This document shows, piece after piece, positions 25,701 through 31,851 of a DNA stretch of 64,000 nt (position 1 is its first letter; each line of letters opens with the position of its first letter). Under the pieces are notes generated by a model, which did no database searches, was not told where the DNA came from, and was given only the letters and a program-made list of their open reading frames with translations. The position numbers and the translations under genes are program-made. The stretch is from assembly GCA_922989275.2 (NCBI GenBank), contig OV277866.1:72762328-72826327 (forward strand), read 5' to 3'. This DNA comes from Gari tellinella (lineage: Eukaryota; Mollusca; Bivalvia; Cardiida; Psammobiidae).

Positions 25701-28700
25701 GTTACAAGGTGACACTTTTAACTTTGAAATATGGGTATGTTCACTTAGAGCAATATCGTACAATCGAATTTAAACTAAAGGAATACGGGTAAAGGCGACT
25801 TAAGCGAGTTCGAGTTATGTAGATGCGACTGCAGTAAGTACATGTGTCAGCTACAAGCTAGTCAACGGTGATTGACAAAGTGATACTTTAGGAATCTTCT
25901 GACTAACTTTTACTGGATTTAACATTTTACTGGGTTTAGGCAGTCTAATATTTTAAAGAAGGGACATGTAAAGGATTTTTAAAACATAAATTAACTACTA
26001 CATAAAGATATTCAAGCAAATTATGCCATTGTAGACAACAAAAATCTGATAATGCTTAAAATTAATCATTTGCACATTTATTAATCAAAATTAGATTTTA
26101 CGGCTAGCGATCAGCAGTAAAGGGTTAACATATCTTTTCATTTTATTAAAGTGTTTACATCGTACACGGAAGCTTCGTGAAATATGTTTTATATATAACT
26201 GACAACAATAACATTTAACGAATGTCCATTATTATATTACAATGGTTTAAATACTGTAGAATGTTTCTGGAGTGACCACTAAATTTAATGTCTTATTTGT
26301 TTTAAGGCATGTGGCCGTTTAATGCACTACAGTAGGGGATTTCTGTATGATAGCATTTTCATTTTCATGGACGGGTATATTCTCTGTAAAGTAGGATATA
26401 ATATTACTGTCATTATATGGTATATTTCTGTTCATTGTAACTTATTTCTCTGTAACGTAGGATATAATCTTACTGTCATTATATGGTATTTTTCTGTTCA
26501 TTGTAACTTATTTCTCTGTAACGTAGGATATAATATTACTGTCATTATATGGTATATTTCTGTTCATTGTAACTTATTTCTCTGTAACGTAGGATATAAT
26601 CTTACTGTGATTATATGGTATATTTCTGTTCATTGTAACTTATTTCTCTGTAACGTAGGATATAATCTTACTGTGATTATATGGTATATTTCTGTTCATT
26701 GTAACTTATTTCTCTGTAACGTAGGATATAATCTTACTGTCATTATATGGTATATTTCTGTTCATTGTAACTTATTTCTCTGTAACGAAGAATATAATAT
26801 TACTGTCATTATATGGTATATTTCTGTTCATTGTAACTTATTTCTCTGTAACGTAGGATATAATCTTACTGTCATTATATGGTATATTTCTGTTCATTGT
26901 AACTTATTTCTCTGTAACGTAGGATATAATCTTACTGTGATTATATAGTATATTTCTGTTCATTGTAACTTATTTCTCTGTAACGTAGGATATAATCTTA
27001 CTGTGATTATATGGTATATTTCTGTTCATTGTAACTTATTTCTCTGTAACATAGGATATAATCTTACTGTGATTATAGGGTATATTTCTGTTCATTGTAA
27101 CTTATTTCTCTGTAACGTAGGATATAATCTTACTGTCATTATAGGGTATATTTGTGTTCATGCTGGTTGACTTCAAACCATTGAAGTACAACAAAACCTA
27201 CGAGTATCCACTTTCTGCTCAGCTTATGGGTGTTGCAATGGCCGTTGTGTCTATGTTGTGCGTTCTTGCAGTGTTCGTCTTCAGATTCATCAGACAGCCC
27301 GGTAATCTCACACAGGTAAATCAAACAAACATCGAGAAATATGGTCAGACGTGTCTGTACCTGCCGATGTTTCCAATACATGTATTCTTTGCAAACAGTT
27401 TAGGTCCCGATCAAAGTGTTACTAATAGAGGATTGTTTGTTTTTAGTTTAAATATTTTCTGGAAACAACCTTTTAAAACAGCATAAACTTGTCATTTTTA
27501 AAAGTGGGGCATTCCATTTCAAACACTAGACGGCGTAAGCGAACTTGACTTAAATACGCCTGCGAATAATATGCTTTCCCTAGGCAAATATCATAGATCC
27601 AGATCAGAGGGATTCTAAAGGATTCTCTTGATCAGGGTCTACACCGTTTGTCATTCTGTAATACATGTATATTGTACAAAAACAACTATAAATAGTCAAA
27701 AATGGTCTAGACCGTATTTGTAACGGGAATTGACCATTGAAAGTTTTGATGTCAATAAATTGTGTGTTCAATGTTTTGTGGAATACTTTTTAACTGTATC
27801 AGAGATCATAGAAAATTAAACTATGCAAACTACAGAAGTATCAAGACTTATTATTTGCTAAAATTCTAGCAAAAGACTCTTTAAACGCTTAATGCCCTAT
27901 TACAACAACTCAAAAGATGCGCCTCGGTGTTTGTTGTAGAGTTCAGCTCAAAGCAAGATGAATGTCAAGCAGGAATATCTTACATAAGTTTTCAGCTCAA
28001 AGCAAGATGAATGTCAAGCAGGAATATCTTACATAAGTTTTCTGCTTTTCTTTCATCCTGTTTAACCCATTACGCCATACCTGTTTCTAGTTTTGAAGAT
28101 GGATGACCACTTAAAGCAGGTTGAAAGTAAAGCAGGGTGTTGCTAAATGAGCATTTTGCTTTACATTTAGCCTGTTGTAATCAGTCATCTTCTAGAAAAT
28201 AGTTCTTATACGAACGTATTATTCATGACTGTATCAAGCGGAATTATTTTCTGTGGCGGGGGGAATCATCGCATGTATACTCGTAATAATTTGATGTTAC
28301 TGGGGAGGATAGCCGTTGGCATTTCCCTTTAAAATGCATTTTAACACAAAGGCGATGCCATTAAATATAGACCATGAAATTAAGAATTGTTTTAAATCCG
28401 AAGGACAAACAGTTCGAGCTTGATCAGACGCCGAATAGCTCGGCGTCTTGTGAGACCCCAATGTTTTTAAATGGGTATTTTCTAACGAGTTTTGTTAAGA
28501 AATGATCATATTTAACCTCTTCTCTGCCATAACCGACTGCACTGTAAATTGCAAACAGCTTTGGTCCTGGTCAGACGCCACGAAACGCTGTGTCTGATCA
28601 GAGTCAAAACTTTTAAACATTCGTGGTATCAAAGTCCCTGAACATATCTCTTTTAGTATTAAAAGTAGAAGATATTATCGAAATGAATCTGTTGGGTTTG

Positions 28701-31071
28701 TTACGACGCCGTGATGACAGAAAGCGTTAATCCCTTGTATAACACAACATAATTCTTTTAGAAATGGGGTTTTGCAACAACACCAGACTTCAACAGAGCC
28801 GGTTGCCTACCAACGAAGGAAAAAGAATGAATTCATTAAGACAGCAATGGTGATTAACACTCAAGAATAATGCTACAATCATTAGCAATAGCTTTAAAGC
28901 ACGTTTCGAATATTTACATTGGGCAAGCGATATTCCCCCGTCTACACGAAACCTGAACGCAATGTAAAAAGATGTTGAAACTAGAAACTGCGGTTTTTCT
29001 GCATGTTTCTTTAAAGACGATTTATTTTTTATCTGAGTGTCTATCAATTTGAAGCTTGACCAGACGCCGACTTACCCGGTATCTGGTATGGCGCTAAGAT
29101 GTTTGAAATTGATATCGGTGTTGTTGATTTTGTCAAAAGAAAAACGTTTATTAGGAAATACTTGATATTTACCTCCAGATTATCTGCATTGCACTGTCTC
29201 TTTGACCGAGCATACCTTACATTCGGGATTAACATGAATCAGGTAAAACATCCTATTTCTACAATTGAAAATAGGTTACTACTTAAAGCAGGTTGAAAGT
29301 AAAGCAGAATGCGCTTAAGGCGCATTCTGCTTTACTTTCAGCCTGCTTTAAGCTATCCTGTTCTAGAATATATAGAACTTTCCCTATAATATATATTCAT
29401 GACTGATTAAATTGGAACTATTTTCTTCAGCGGAGGTATAAATCATATTCGCTAAAAGTCGCTTCAATGGGGTAAAGGGTTAAACTAGACGGAGGTGTTC
29501 ATCTTTTCCGTAATAAGTTACCAATAACGAAACTAACCCCAAACGAACTGTAGAATATTACGCTTTTGGAAAAGTAGACAATACCTTTATTTCATAGCAA
29601 ACAGTTTTGAGCCTGTCCCGAATCCGAATTACACGGCTTCTGTTATTCCAATCTATTGTACATTATAATAGCGTTGTACTTAATTCCACACATAATTGTT
29701 GCATAACTATTGTAAAAGATTTGTTTTTTGTTTTGTTTTATCCATTTCTCCATATAATCATACGCATTTTACGCATTCAATTCATTCTTACTCTGAAACA
29801 AATACATGTACATATAGTTCAGATTTATACAGTCATGAATATCTATTATTATGTTTTCTATTTTCAAGCAGATGGTAGCTGAAATCAGGATAAAAGTAAA
29901 GCAGAATGACGGACGGACATGCGGACGTTCTTACGGGAGGATACTTATGTGGCTATTTTGTATTGTTTTCTTTTGCGTGGCTAGCCACTTAAACAGACAA
30001 TTTCTTTTTGCTCTGGAGGCTAACCCTACCCCTATCCCTATGTCCCACAACTGGCCAGGTTAATGTCACAAGAAATGGCCAGGTTAATGTCACAAAAGAC
30101 GGCCAGGTTAATGTTTTTTCAATTATGGGGCCAAGAATGTTAGCCACATAAGTACCCTCTCGTAAGCACGGACAAACAGACAGACGGACATGTTCCTACA
30201 TGCTTGCTCGTCACTTGCATAACAGGTAAAACAACGAAGAGTTTGTTGGTTTTTGTTGTTGTTGTTGTTGTTTTCAGGGGGAAAATGGAAAAGCTTTTTA
30301 TCAGATATAGATGTTCAATTGTCATACGCGGATCCAGATATGTCTCTCAGTTGGGATGTTCCGATGGAACACTATACCTTTCCACCGCATAATTGTACAC
30401 CTTTCACTGCCTTACCCCGAGTACAACGGTCCTTAGCTTACAGTCTGGATCCTGATCGGACGCCGCGTTATGTGATGTTTGATCAGGCTCCAAACTGTTT
30501 GACATTTATTAGTTTCATTTCTTCTTAATTAAAGAACCTGAAAATTAAAAGTGAGAAATAAAAGATACAGACGACATGTTTTGAAAATATATGACGTCAT
30601 GGCAGGGGTTATGGGCATGTACTCATCCACTAACGAACCACAGGGTCCAATGTTATAAAGTGTTTGAGCTGAGTCTGAGTGTGTTCTCAAGCATTGGATT
30701 GGTCAGATTTGAGCCTAGGCTCAAATCTGACCAATCAAATGCTTGAGAACGACTTTAGACTCAACTGATATGATGTATAACCTTCGACCCAGATGCATTT
30801 CCATTGATGGTGTTAACTACGGGTGGCATCATACAGCAGGGGCCGTAAAACATTTTATTTTACTTTCATTCTGCTTTAAGCTGCCACCTTTATAAGCCAA
30901 TGTGTTGAGTGTACAATGAACAAAGTGGGTGATTTGCACTTTGGCTACGGGGGAAAGAGACTAACTGTCCCAGTGCTGTCCACTCGAACAAATATTAGAA
31001 TAAACATTGGCGGGTTTCAGCCCAGTACACCGCCAAACTTCTCTATCTCCAATGGATCCGCGCATGAGTAA
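7602..31071 (+). CDS. SLC6-family Na+/Cl- dependent transporter gene, 3' part (TM5 to C-terminus)
   Basis: Eleven exons on the + strand join in frame to give TM5 through TM12 and a C-terminal tail of a neurotransmitter:sodium symporter, a plasma-membrane carrier that couples substrate uptake to Na+ and Cl-. Family landmarks are visible: RGVTLEGA after TM5, [12 protein letters not shown] in TM6, VNTGTS in TM7, GMDSQF in TM8, [16 protein letters not shown] before TM10 and WKFLTPAIS in TM11. The Gln and Ser of TM6 (QVFFS) and the Asn and Ser of TM7 (NTGTS) match the known chloride-site positions of GABA transporters, so Cl- dependence is likely. The SYA form of TM6 and the [11 protein letters not shown] motif point to the GABA/creatine/taurine/betaine branch, but I cannot name the substrate. 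The first exons (TM1-TM4) are not in the window. Introns are swollen by transposons; the TM8-TM9 intron alone is 10.8 kb. Confidence 0.88.
8014..8176. repeat. Family F MITE (TA shell)
   Basis: TACAGTCGAACTTCGATATC and its complement at 8157-8176 are terminal inverted repeats with TA at both edges. This copy lacks core III. Confidence 0.85.
8179..8394. repeat. Family D MITE, degenerate
   Basis: It has TACAGTGAAGACGATGTTAT at one end and AATAACGTCACCTCCACTGTA-like sequence at the other. The centre keeps GGAGCCAGATGCCAAACTGT. It directly follows the F element. Confidence 0.7.
8398..8665. repeat. Family I hairpin MITE
   Basis: Arms around ATCCTGCCTAATGTGACATC and GATGTCAAAAGACAGGAT enclose the tip GAATCGTCTCGAAAAGACGATT. 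It ends near GGGCCCCATTCAC. A second copy lies at 62930-63130. Confidence 0.7.
8735..8909. repeat. Family A MITE, right half
   Basis: It starts inside the core (GCGCATTCTGCTTTACTC) and runs to the normal terminus ATAATGGGTTAA. The left arm is missing. Confidence 0.75.
8940..9075. repeat. Family J inverted repeat
   Basis: AAGCATTTGAGTTCAGTTTG and CAGACTGAACTCAAACGCTT pair around a centre containing TTGATTGGACCACTTGAG. A related copy is at 30650-30785. Confidence 0.65.
9098..9201 (+). CDS. SLC6 exon: TM6
   Basis: The exon is 104 nt, acceptor TTATGTTGTAG, ending phase 2 (TAC AG). It encodes [18 protein letters not shown]...[10 protein letters not shown], the TM6 helix with its unwound centre. 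The donor is GTTTAA, and a family A MITE begins at its TTAA (9204), so the donor is partly made of transposon or target-site sequence. Confidence 0.9.
9204..9456. repeat. Family A MITE abutting the SLC6 TM6 exon donor
   Basis: TTAACCCGTTACCC starts 2 bp after the exon end, so donor bases +3 to +6 are the element's own TTAA. Core I tip is TGTGCCTTAAGACACA, and the right end is GGTGAAAGGGTTAA. Confidence 0.85.
9571..9747. repeat. Family B MITE
   Basis: Ends TATAGTAGAACCTTTCTATT and AGAGAGGTTCTACTGTA. The tip is a perfect AAGCTCCTACAGGAGCTT. Confidence 0.85.
10206..10570. repeat. Family G MITE (TA shell, core II)
   Basis: The shell is AACTGTACACCCAATGAGAG with GTTCGGAGGGAGTTGTTATA. The core is AACAGCTTGAATTGAGATCA with tip GACGCCGCGTAACGCGGTGTC-type. 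The right edge is GGATGGAGTACTGTA. Confidence 0.7.
10817..10941 (+). CDS. SLC6 exon: TM7 and EL4 start
   Basis: The exon is 125 nt, acceptor TTATTCACCAG, donor GTATTT, and completes an Arg codon with the previous exon. It encodes [20 protein letters not shown] (TM7) and the following [16 protein letters not shown]. The Asn and the Ser four residues later are the expected chloride-site pair. Confidence 0.9.
10953..11194. repeat. Family K MITE (paralogous empty site for the 9.76 kb element)
   Basis: TTAAACCCTATTATG to GTGAAAGGGTTAA with a core II hairpin. Its TTCAATATTGTTGTCTGCAA segment matches the sequence broken at 12918-12925 / 22686-22693, so it shows the uninterrupted target. Confidence 0.8.
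11191..11358. repeat. Family K-like half element
   Basis: It begins TTAACCGCTTCACTGCCACT at the same TTAA that ends the previous K copy, and it is cut after CAGTTTGCATCC by the next element's TTAA. Confidence 0.6.
11355..11607. repeat. Family C MITE, complete
   Basis: TTAACTCATTATCTCCTG to GGGCTCAATGAGTTAA. The core centre is a perfect palindrome around GGGCTCCTGCAGGAGCCC. It shares its left TTAA with the preceding element. Confidence 0.88.
12320..12530. repeat. Family D MITE, degenerate right end
   Basis: It starts TACAGTGGAAAGGGTGCTAC and keeps GGAAGAATAACGTCTTC near the end. The core II palindrome is lost. Confidence 0.65.
12720..12832 (+). CDS. SLC6 exon: EL4 and TM8
   Basis: The exon is 113 nt, acceptor TTTACTTCAG, donor GTAAAT. 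It encodes [19 protein letters not shown] then a TM8 helix ending LLVGMDSQ. Asp-Ser of MDSQ fit the family's second sodium site. Confidence 0.9.
12882..12925. repeat. Left fragment of a family K MITE interrupted by the 9.76 kb element
   Basis: CCCTTCACCGACATAATGTC and the bases after it match the K copy at 10994-11030. The match resumes at 22694 (CTGAAATATCGTTTC). Confidence 0.75.
12918..12925. repeat. Target site duplication, left (AATGCTGT)
   Basis: Identical to 22686-22693. The uninterrupted K-type paralogue at about 11020 carries one copy of the site (AATATTGTTGT-CTGCAA form). Confidence 0.85.
12926..15215 (+). repeat. Left arm array of the foldback element (~10 units)
   Basis: Units begin GCGACCCGTTTTGTAGTAAA and include TAAAGTTCTATAAATCATGT and GATGTCNNATTGCGACGAAA. 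Spacing is about 210 or 229 bp depending on a short-form (ACTACAAAGTGG) or long-form (TTGCAAACTGTAGTAAAAC) insert. Most units carry an open frame of 60-90 codons ending at the same place (NDRRPI or similar, then TGA), so the unit is not one long protein. Confidence 0.9.
15844..15915 (+). tRNA. tRNA-derived sequence (SINE head or tRNA pseudogene)
   Basis: An A-box-like TTAGCGCAGTTGG (15852) and a B-box-like GTTCTAAGTTCGATTCCC (15891) have normal spacing. The T-stem does not pair well and the anticodon loop lacks the usual T before the anticodon, so a working tRNA is unlikely. Confidence 0.45.
16078..16190. repeat. Core I remnant
   Basis: GACAGATGGCAGCTTAACAC and TTATGCACTAAGCAGTCATC resemble worn core I arms with flanking shell words. 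The centre is lost. Confidence 0.45.
17270..22685 (-). repeat. Right arm array of the foldback element (~24 units)
   Basis: The same units as the left arm in reverse orientation (ACTACAAAACGGGTCGCAA). The terminal motif (GTTCAACGCAAAGTGTAGT) also appears inside the arm at about 17977, 18718 and 19022, which suggests growth by unequal exchange or self-insertion. The right arm is more than twice as long as the left. Confidence 0.9.
22686..22693. repeat. Target site duplication, right (AATGCTGT)
   Basis: Identical to 12918-12925, directly after the terminal GTAAC. Confidence 0.85.
22694..22960. other. Right remainder of the interrupted K MITE and a second K fragment
   Basis: CTGAAATATCGTTTCAAAGT continues the K element broken at 12925. 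A second K-like start, AATCTCTTCACTGCCATTAC, is at 22900. No gene seen. Confidence 0.55.
23204..23417. repeat. Family E MITE, complete
   Basis: TTAACCCTTAGCCTGCCACG to GGCGGGCTAAGGGTTAA. The core II-like hairpin has tip GACGCCGAGTAACTCGGCGTC-type and CATCCGGAT arms. Nearly identical to copies at 45746 and 63239. Confidence 0.9.
23655..23792 (+). CDS. SLC6 exon: TM8 end and TM9
   Basis: The exon is 138 nt, phase 0 to phase 0, acceptor CGCTGTTTCAG, donor GTAAAA. It encodes [20 protein letters not shown] and TM9 ([21 protein letters not shown]). It lies about 1 kb past the 9.76 kb foldback element. Confidence 0.9.
23818..24010. repeat. Family A MITE, left part
   Basis: It contains CACCTTAGCGCCTTTATTCC and CCTAGCAAATGATAGCTTAA with a damaged core I. 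It starts about 25 bp after the SLC6 TM9 exon donor. Confidence 0.6.
24132..24234 (+). CDS. SLC6 exon: TM10
   Basis: The exon is 103 nt, acceptor TGTGTTTCAG, donor GTGAGT, ending phase 1. It encodes [20 protein letters not shown] and a hydrophobic stretch ending VVIGWVVG. This is one of the most conserved SLC6 segments. Confidence 0.92.
24250..24591. repeat. Family K MITE, degenerate
   Basis: It begins TTATCCCCCCTGTCATGACG and ends GCAGCGAATGAATTAA. Core II arms GATCCTGATCAGATTTACTC and TAGGATCCAAACTGTTTG are present. Confidence 0.6.
24985..25136. repeat. Family B MITE with a collapsed centre
   Basis: GACAGATGACAGCTTAGGAG joins the left arm directly to GAGCTTTCTG, so most of the left core arm is deleted. 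The right shell GTGGTCGTAATAGAGAGG is intact. Confidence 0.7.
25152..25252 (+). CDS. SLC6 exon: TM10-TM11 loop and TM11 start
   Basis: The exon is 101 nt, acceptor TTATTCCTAG, donor GTAATA, ending phase 0. It encodes [20 protein letters not shown] then [13 protein letters not shown]. The loop differs from the usual family consensus but keeps the Gly-Arg and the WKFLTPAIS motif. Confidence 0.87.
25359..25643. repeat. Family G MITE
   Basis: TACAGCGCTCCTTCTCTACA to GAGAGGGAACGCTGTA. Core II is present on the left (AACAGCTTGAATCCAGATCA), and the right core arm is deleted. Confidence 0.75.
25665..25840. repeat. Family F MITE, degenerate, core III
   Basis: TTTCAAAGTTACAAGGTGAC and CTTTTAACTTTGAAATATGG form the core III hairpin. 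Shell words GCGAGTTCGAGTTATG and GACTGCAGTA follow. Confidence 0.55.
25850..26390. other. Non-coding intron stretch
   Basis: AT-rich SLC6 intron sequence without a recognisable repeat or exon, ending at the 66 bp array. Confidence 0.5.
26391..27144 (+). repeat. 66 bp x12 tandem array ending at the SLC6 TM11-TM12 acceptor
   Basis: Twelve units start with (g)taggatataat, spaced exactly 66 bp from 26391 to 27117. The last unit runs into the real acceptor. Each unit contains a copy of the intron end and the first ~17 bases of the exon (ATGGTATATTTCTGTTCAT against the real ATAGGGTATATTTGTGTTCA). Most copies have ATATGG and so lack the AG. The copy at 27071-27080 has ATAGGG and could splice, but it then meets TAG after 13 codons. 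Confidence 0.93.
27145..27315 (+). CDS. SLC6 exon: TM11 end and TM12
   Basis: The exon is 171 nt, acceptor CTGTCATTATAG, donor GTAAAT, phase 0 to phase 0. It encodes [20 protein letters not shown] and TM12 ([20 protein letters not shown]). The acceptor and first bases of the exon form the last unit of a 66 bp tandem array lying upstream. Confidence 0.9.
27520..27750. repeat. Family C MITE, degenerate
   Basis: The core GATCCAGATCAGAGGGATTC with partner TTGATCAGGGTCTACACCGT, and the right shell words AGTCAAAAATGG and GAATTGACCATTGAAAG, identify it. Ends are worn. Confidence 0.6.
27952..28047. repeat. 47 bp tandem duplication
   Basis: TCAGCTCAAAGCAAGATGAA and the following GTCAAGCAGGAATATC occur twice without a mismatch, at about 27952 and 27999. 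Confidence 0.85.
28062..28262. repeat. Family A MITE
   Basis: TTTAACCCATTACGCCATAC and core I arm TTAAAGCAGGTTGAAAGTAA. The tip is asymmetric (GTGTTGCTAAATGAGC), unlike most copies. The right terminus is lost. Confidence 0.7.
28405..28470. repeat. Core II hairpin fragment
   Basis: ACAGTTCGAGCTTGATCAGA with tip GACGCCGAATAGCTCGGCGTC-like; no shell found. Confidence 0.5.
28512..28730. repeat. Family K MITE
   Basis: TTAACCTCTTCTCTGCCATA to GTGATGACAGAAAGCGTTAA. Core II hairpin GGTCAGACGCCACGAAACGC. It ends about 30 bp before the short SLC6 tail exon. Confidence 0.75.
28762..28801 (+). CDS. SLC6 exon: short C-terminal tail exon
   Basis: The exon is 40 nt, acceptor AATTCTTTTAG, donor GTTGCC, coding [13 protein letters not shown] plus one base. 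The WG motif after TM12 and agreement of phase on both sides support it, but the exon is short and the donor is weak. Confidence 0.6.
29276..29483. repeat. Family A MITE
   Basis: The left shell is shortened; core I tip is AATGCGCTTAAGGCGCATT; the right end is GGGGTAAAGGGTTAA. Confidence 0.8.
29500..29645. repeat. Family D MITE, left half
   Basis: TTTCCGTAATAAGTTACC, CTGTAGAATATTACGC and CAAACAGTTTTGAGCCTGTC follow family D order. The right half is missing. Confidence 0.5.
29740..29910. repeat. Family A MITE, left half
   Basis: TCCATTTCTCCATATAATCA to AAAAGTAAAGCAGAATG, cut at the core by the next inverted-repeat element. Confidence 0.6.
29930..30166. repeat. Inverted-repeat element (CTTACGGGAGGATACTTATG ends)
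   Basis: CTTACGGGAGGATACTTATG and TAGCCACATAAGTACCCTCT (complement) are terminal inverted repeats of about 26 bp. The interior has three copies of GGCCAGGTTAATGT. It sits in the core of a family A half element. Confidence 0.7.
30278..30420 (+). CDS. SLC6 exon: C-terminal tail
   Basis: The acceptor follows a GTT-repeat pyrimidine tract ending TTTTCAG. It encodes [20 protein letters not shown] and a segment ending HYTFPPHN. Two donors fit the next exon: after 30394 (GTACAC, phase 1, joins 30926) or after 30420 (GTACAA, phase 0, joins 30910). A K-type MITE seems to start near 30395, which favours the first. Both donors are poor. Confidence 0.6.
30395..30615. repeat. Family K MITE next to the SLC6 tail exon
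   Basis: CACCTTTCACTGCCTTACCC, core II GTCTGGATCCTGATCGGACG and the right words GACGACATGTTTTG, GACGTCATGGCAG. The left edge overlaps a possible splice donor. Confidence 0.6.
30650..30785. repeat. Family J palindrome
   Basis: A perfect inner palindrome is centred on GAGCCTAGGCTC, with arms TCAAATCTGACCAATC. Outer arms read GAGTCTGAGTGTGTTCTC and GAGAACGACTTTAGACTC. Confidence 0.75.
30840..30895. repeat. Core I right-arm fragment
   Basis: TTACTTTCATTCTGCTTTAA then GCTGCCACC. It lies just upstream of the proposed SLC6 last exon. Confidence 0.5.
30910..31071 (+). CDS. SLC6 last exon and stop codon
   Basis: The open frame reads [20 protein letters not shown] and ends with NGSAHE and TAA at 31069-31071. 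It carries the basic, Ser/Thr/Pro-rich composition of a cytoplasmic tail. Acceptor choice (30910 or 30926) depends on the upstream donor, and the pyrimidine tract is weak. It could also be an unrelated short open frame. Confidence 0.5.
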   Translation, partial: CTMNKVGDLHFGYGGKRLTVPVLSTRTNIRINIGGFQPSTPPNFSISNGSAHE

Positions 31072-31176
31072 GAATTAGTTTGTAGATATATATCTCGTTT
31101 TATTTTGTTTCCAATCATGCATACTTTATTTCTATGTACTTCGAATTTGTTTCTTTTTTTACTATATAGCTAATAG

Positions 31177-31182
31177 AATAAA
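31177..31182 (+). terminator. Polyadenylation signal AATAAA for the SLC6 gene
   Basis: AATAAA lies 106 nt past the proposed stop codon in AT-rich DNA. It is the first consensus signal downstream of the stop. The motif is common in AT-rich sequence, so this is a proposal only. Confidence 0.4.
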
Positions 31183-31262
31183 ATATATATGCACAATTAT
31201 ATATGGAAAGCAAACGCGTTCTCTTATTATGAAGATACACTTACCTTCAAATAGTATCATCT

Positions 31263-31513
31263 TACAGTGGAGAATCTGTTATTCTTTCCCAATAAACGCG
31301 TTTACGCTAAAACTATTATTTGCAGTGCAAACAGTTTGGAGCCAGATCAGACGCCGGGTAACCCGGCGTCTGATCAGGCTCCAAACTGTTTGCCACCAAG
31401 ATAAACATTAAATATCAGACTTGTCCAAAAAGTTGTTCTTTTCTACGTTTTAGTGCTTTGCGTTTGCGTACGTTTGCGTTTAAACGGGAAAGAATAACAG
31501 ATTCTCCACTGTA
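31263..31513. repeat. Family D MITE, complete
   Basis: TACAGTGGAGAATCTGTTAT to ATTCTCCACTGTA. The core II palindrome around GACGCCGGGTAACCCGGCGTC-type tip is perfect, with GAGCCAGATCA/TGATCAGGCTC arms. Confidence 0.9.
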
Positions 31514-31614
31514 TATCACAACAGTCCTGTATACCATCTTCAGTAAACATCTGGAACAGTTAAAATCAAGATCTTAGAAATTCAATTCCATTAGCTCCTT
31601 TAAAAAGTCTCACA

Positions 31615-31850
31615 CGGGTGCCTCTGTGCCTAGTCACTGTGACTTACATCACTAAGCTCCTCAACGCTGTGAATTCGAATCCCAGTCTGGTCATTCGGAT
31701 TTTTCATGTGAGGAAGCCTTCCAGCTGGTTTGCGGAAGGTCGGTGGTTCTACCCAGTTGCCGATGTGTGCGTGAAACAGTGCATAAATGGCTTCTGGGGT
31801 CTTCCTCATCCTGTAATTAGCTGGACGTCGAGATATGACTTAAATGCTGT
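31615..31850 (+). repeat. tRNA-derived SINE with a mollusc-type conserved centre
   Basis: A tRNA-like head (GTGCCTAGTCACTGTGACTT, then GAATTCGAATCCCAGTCTGG as the B box) is followed by TTCCAGCTGGTTTGCGGAAG and GTCGGTGGTTCTACCCAG, a block I recognise from SINEs common in bivalves, probably the Meta-type domain. The tail ends at TTAACCCC, where a family A MITE begins. Confidence 0.7.
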
Positions 31851-31851
31851 T

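Noticed and set aside
26322..26948. A 208-codon open frame of repeated hydrophobic peptides
   Set aside because: It is the 66 bp array read in a frame left open because 66 is a multiple of 3. The frame is not the SLC6 frame.
26391..27144. CRISPR-like regular repeats
   Set aside because: Spacing is exact, but there are no unique spacers, and the host is eukaryotic; this is a tandem array over an intron end.
27145..27156. ATG inside the exon as a start codon for a separate gene
   Set aside because: The ATG is internal to [10 protein letters not shown], which continues SLC6 TM11 from [10 protein letters not shown] with matching phase.
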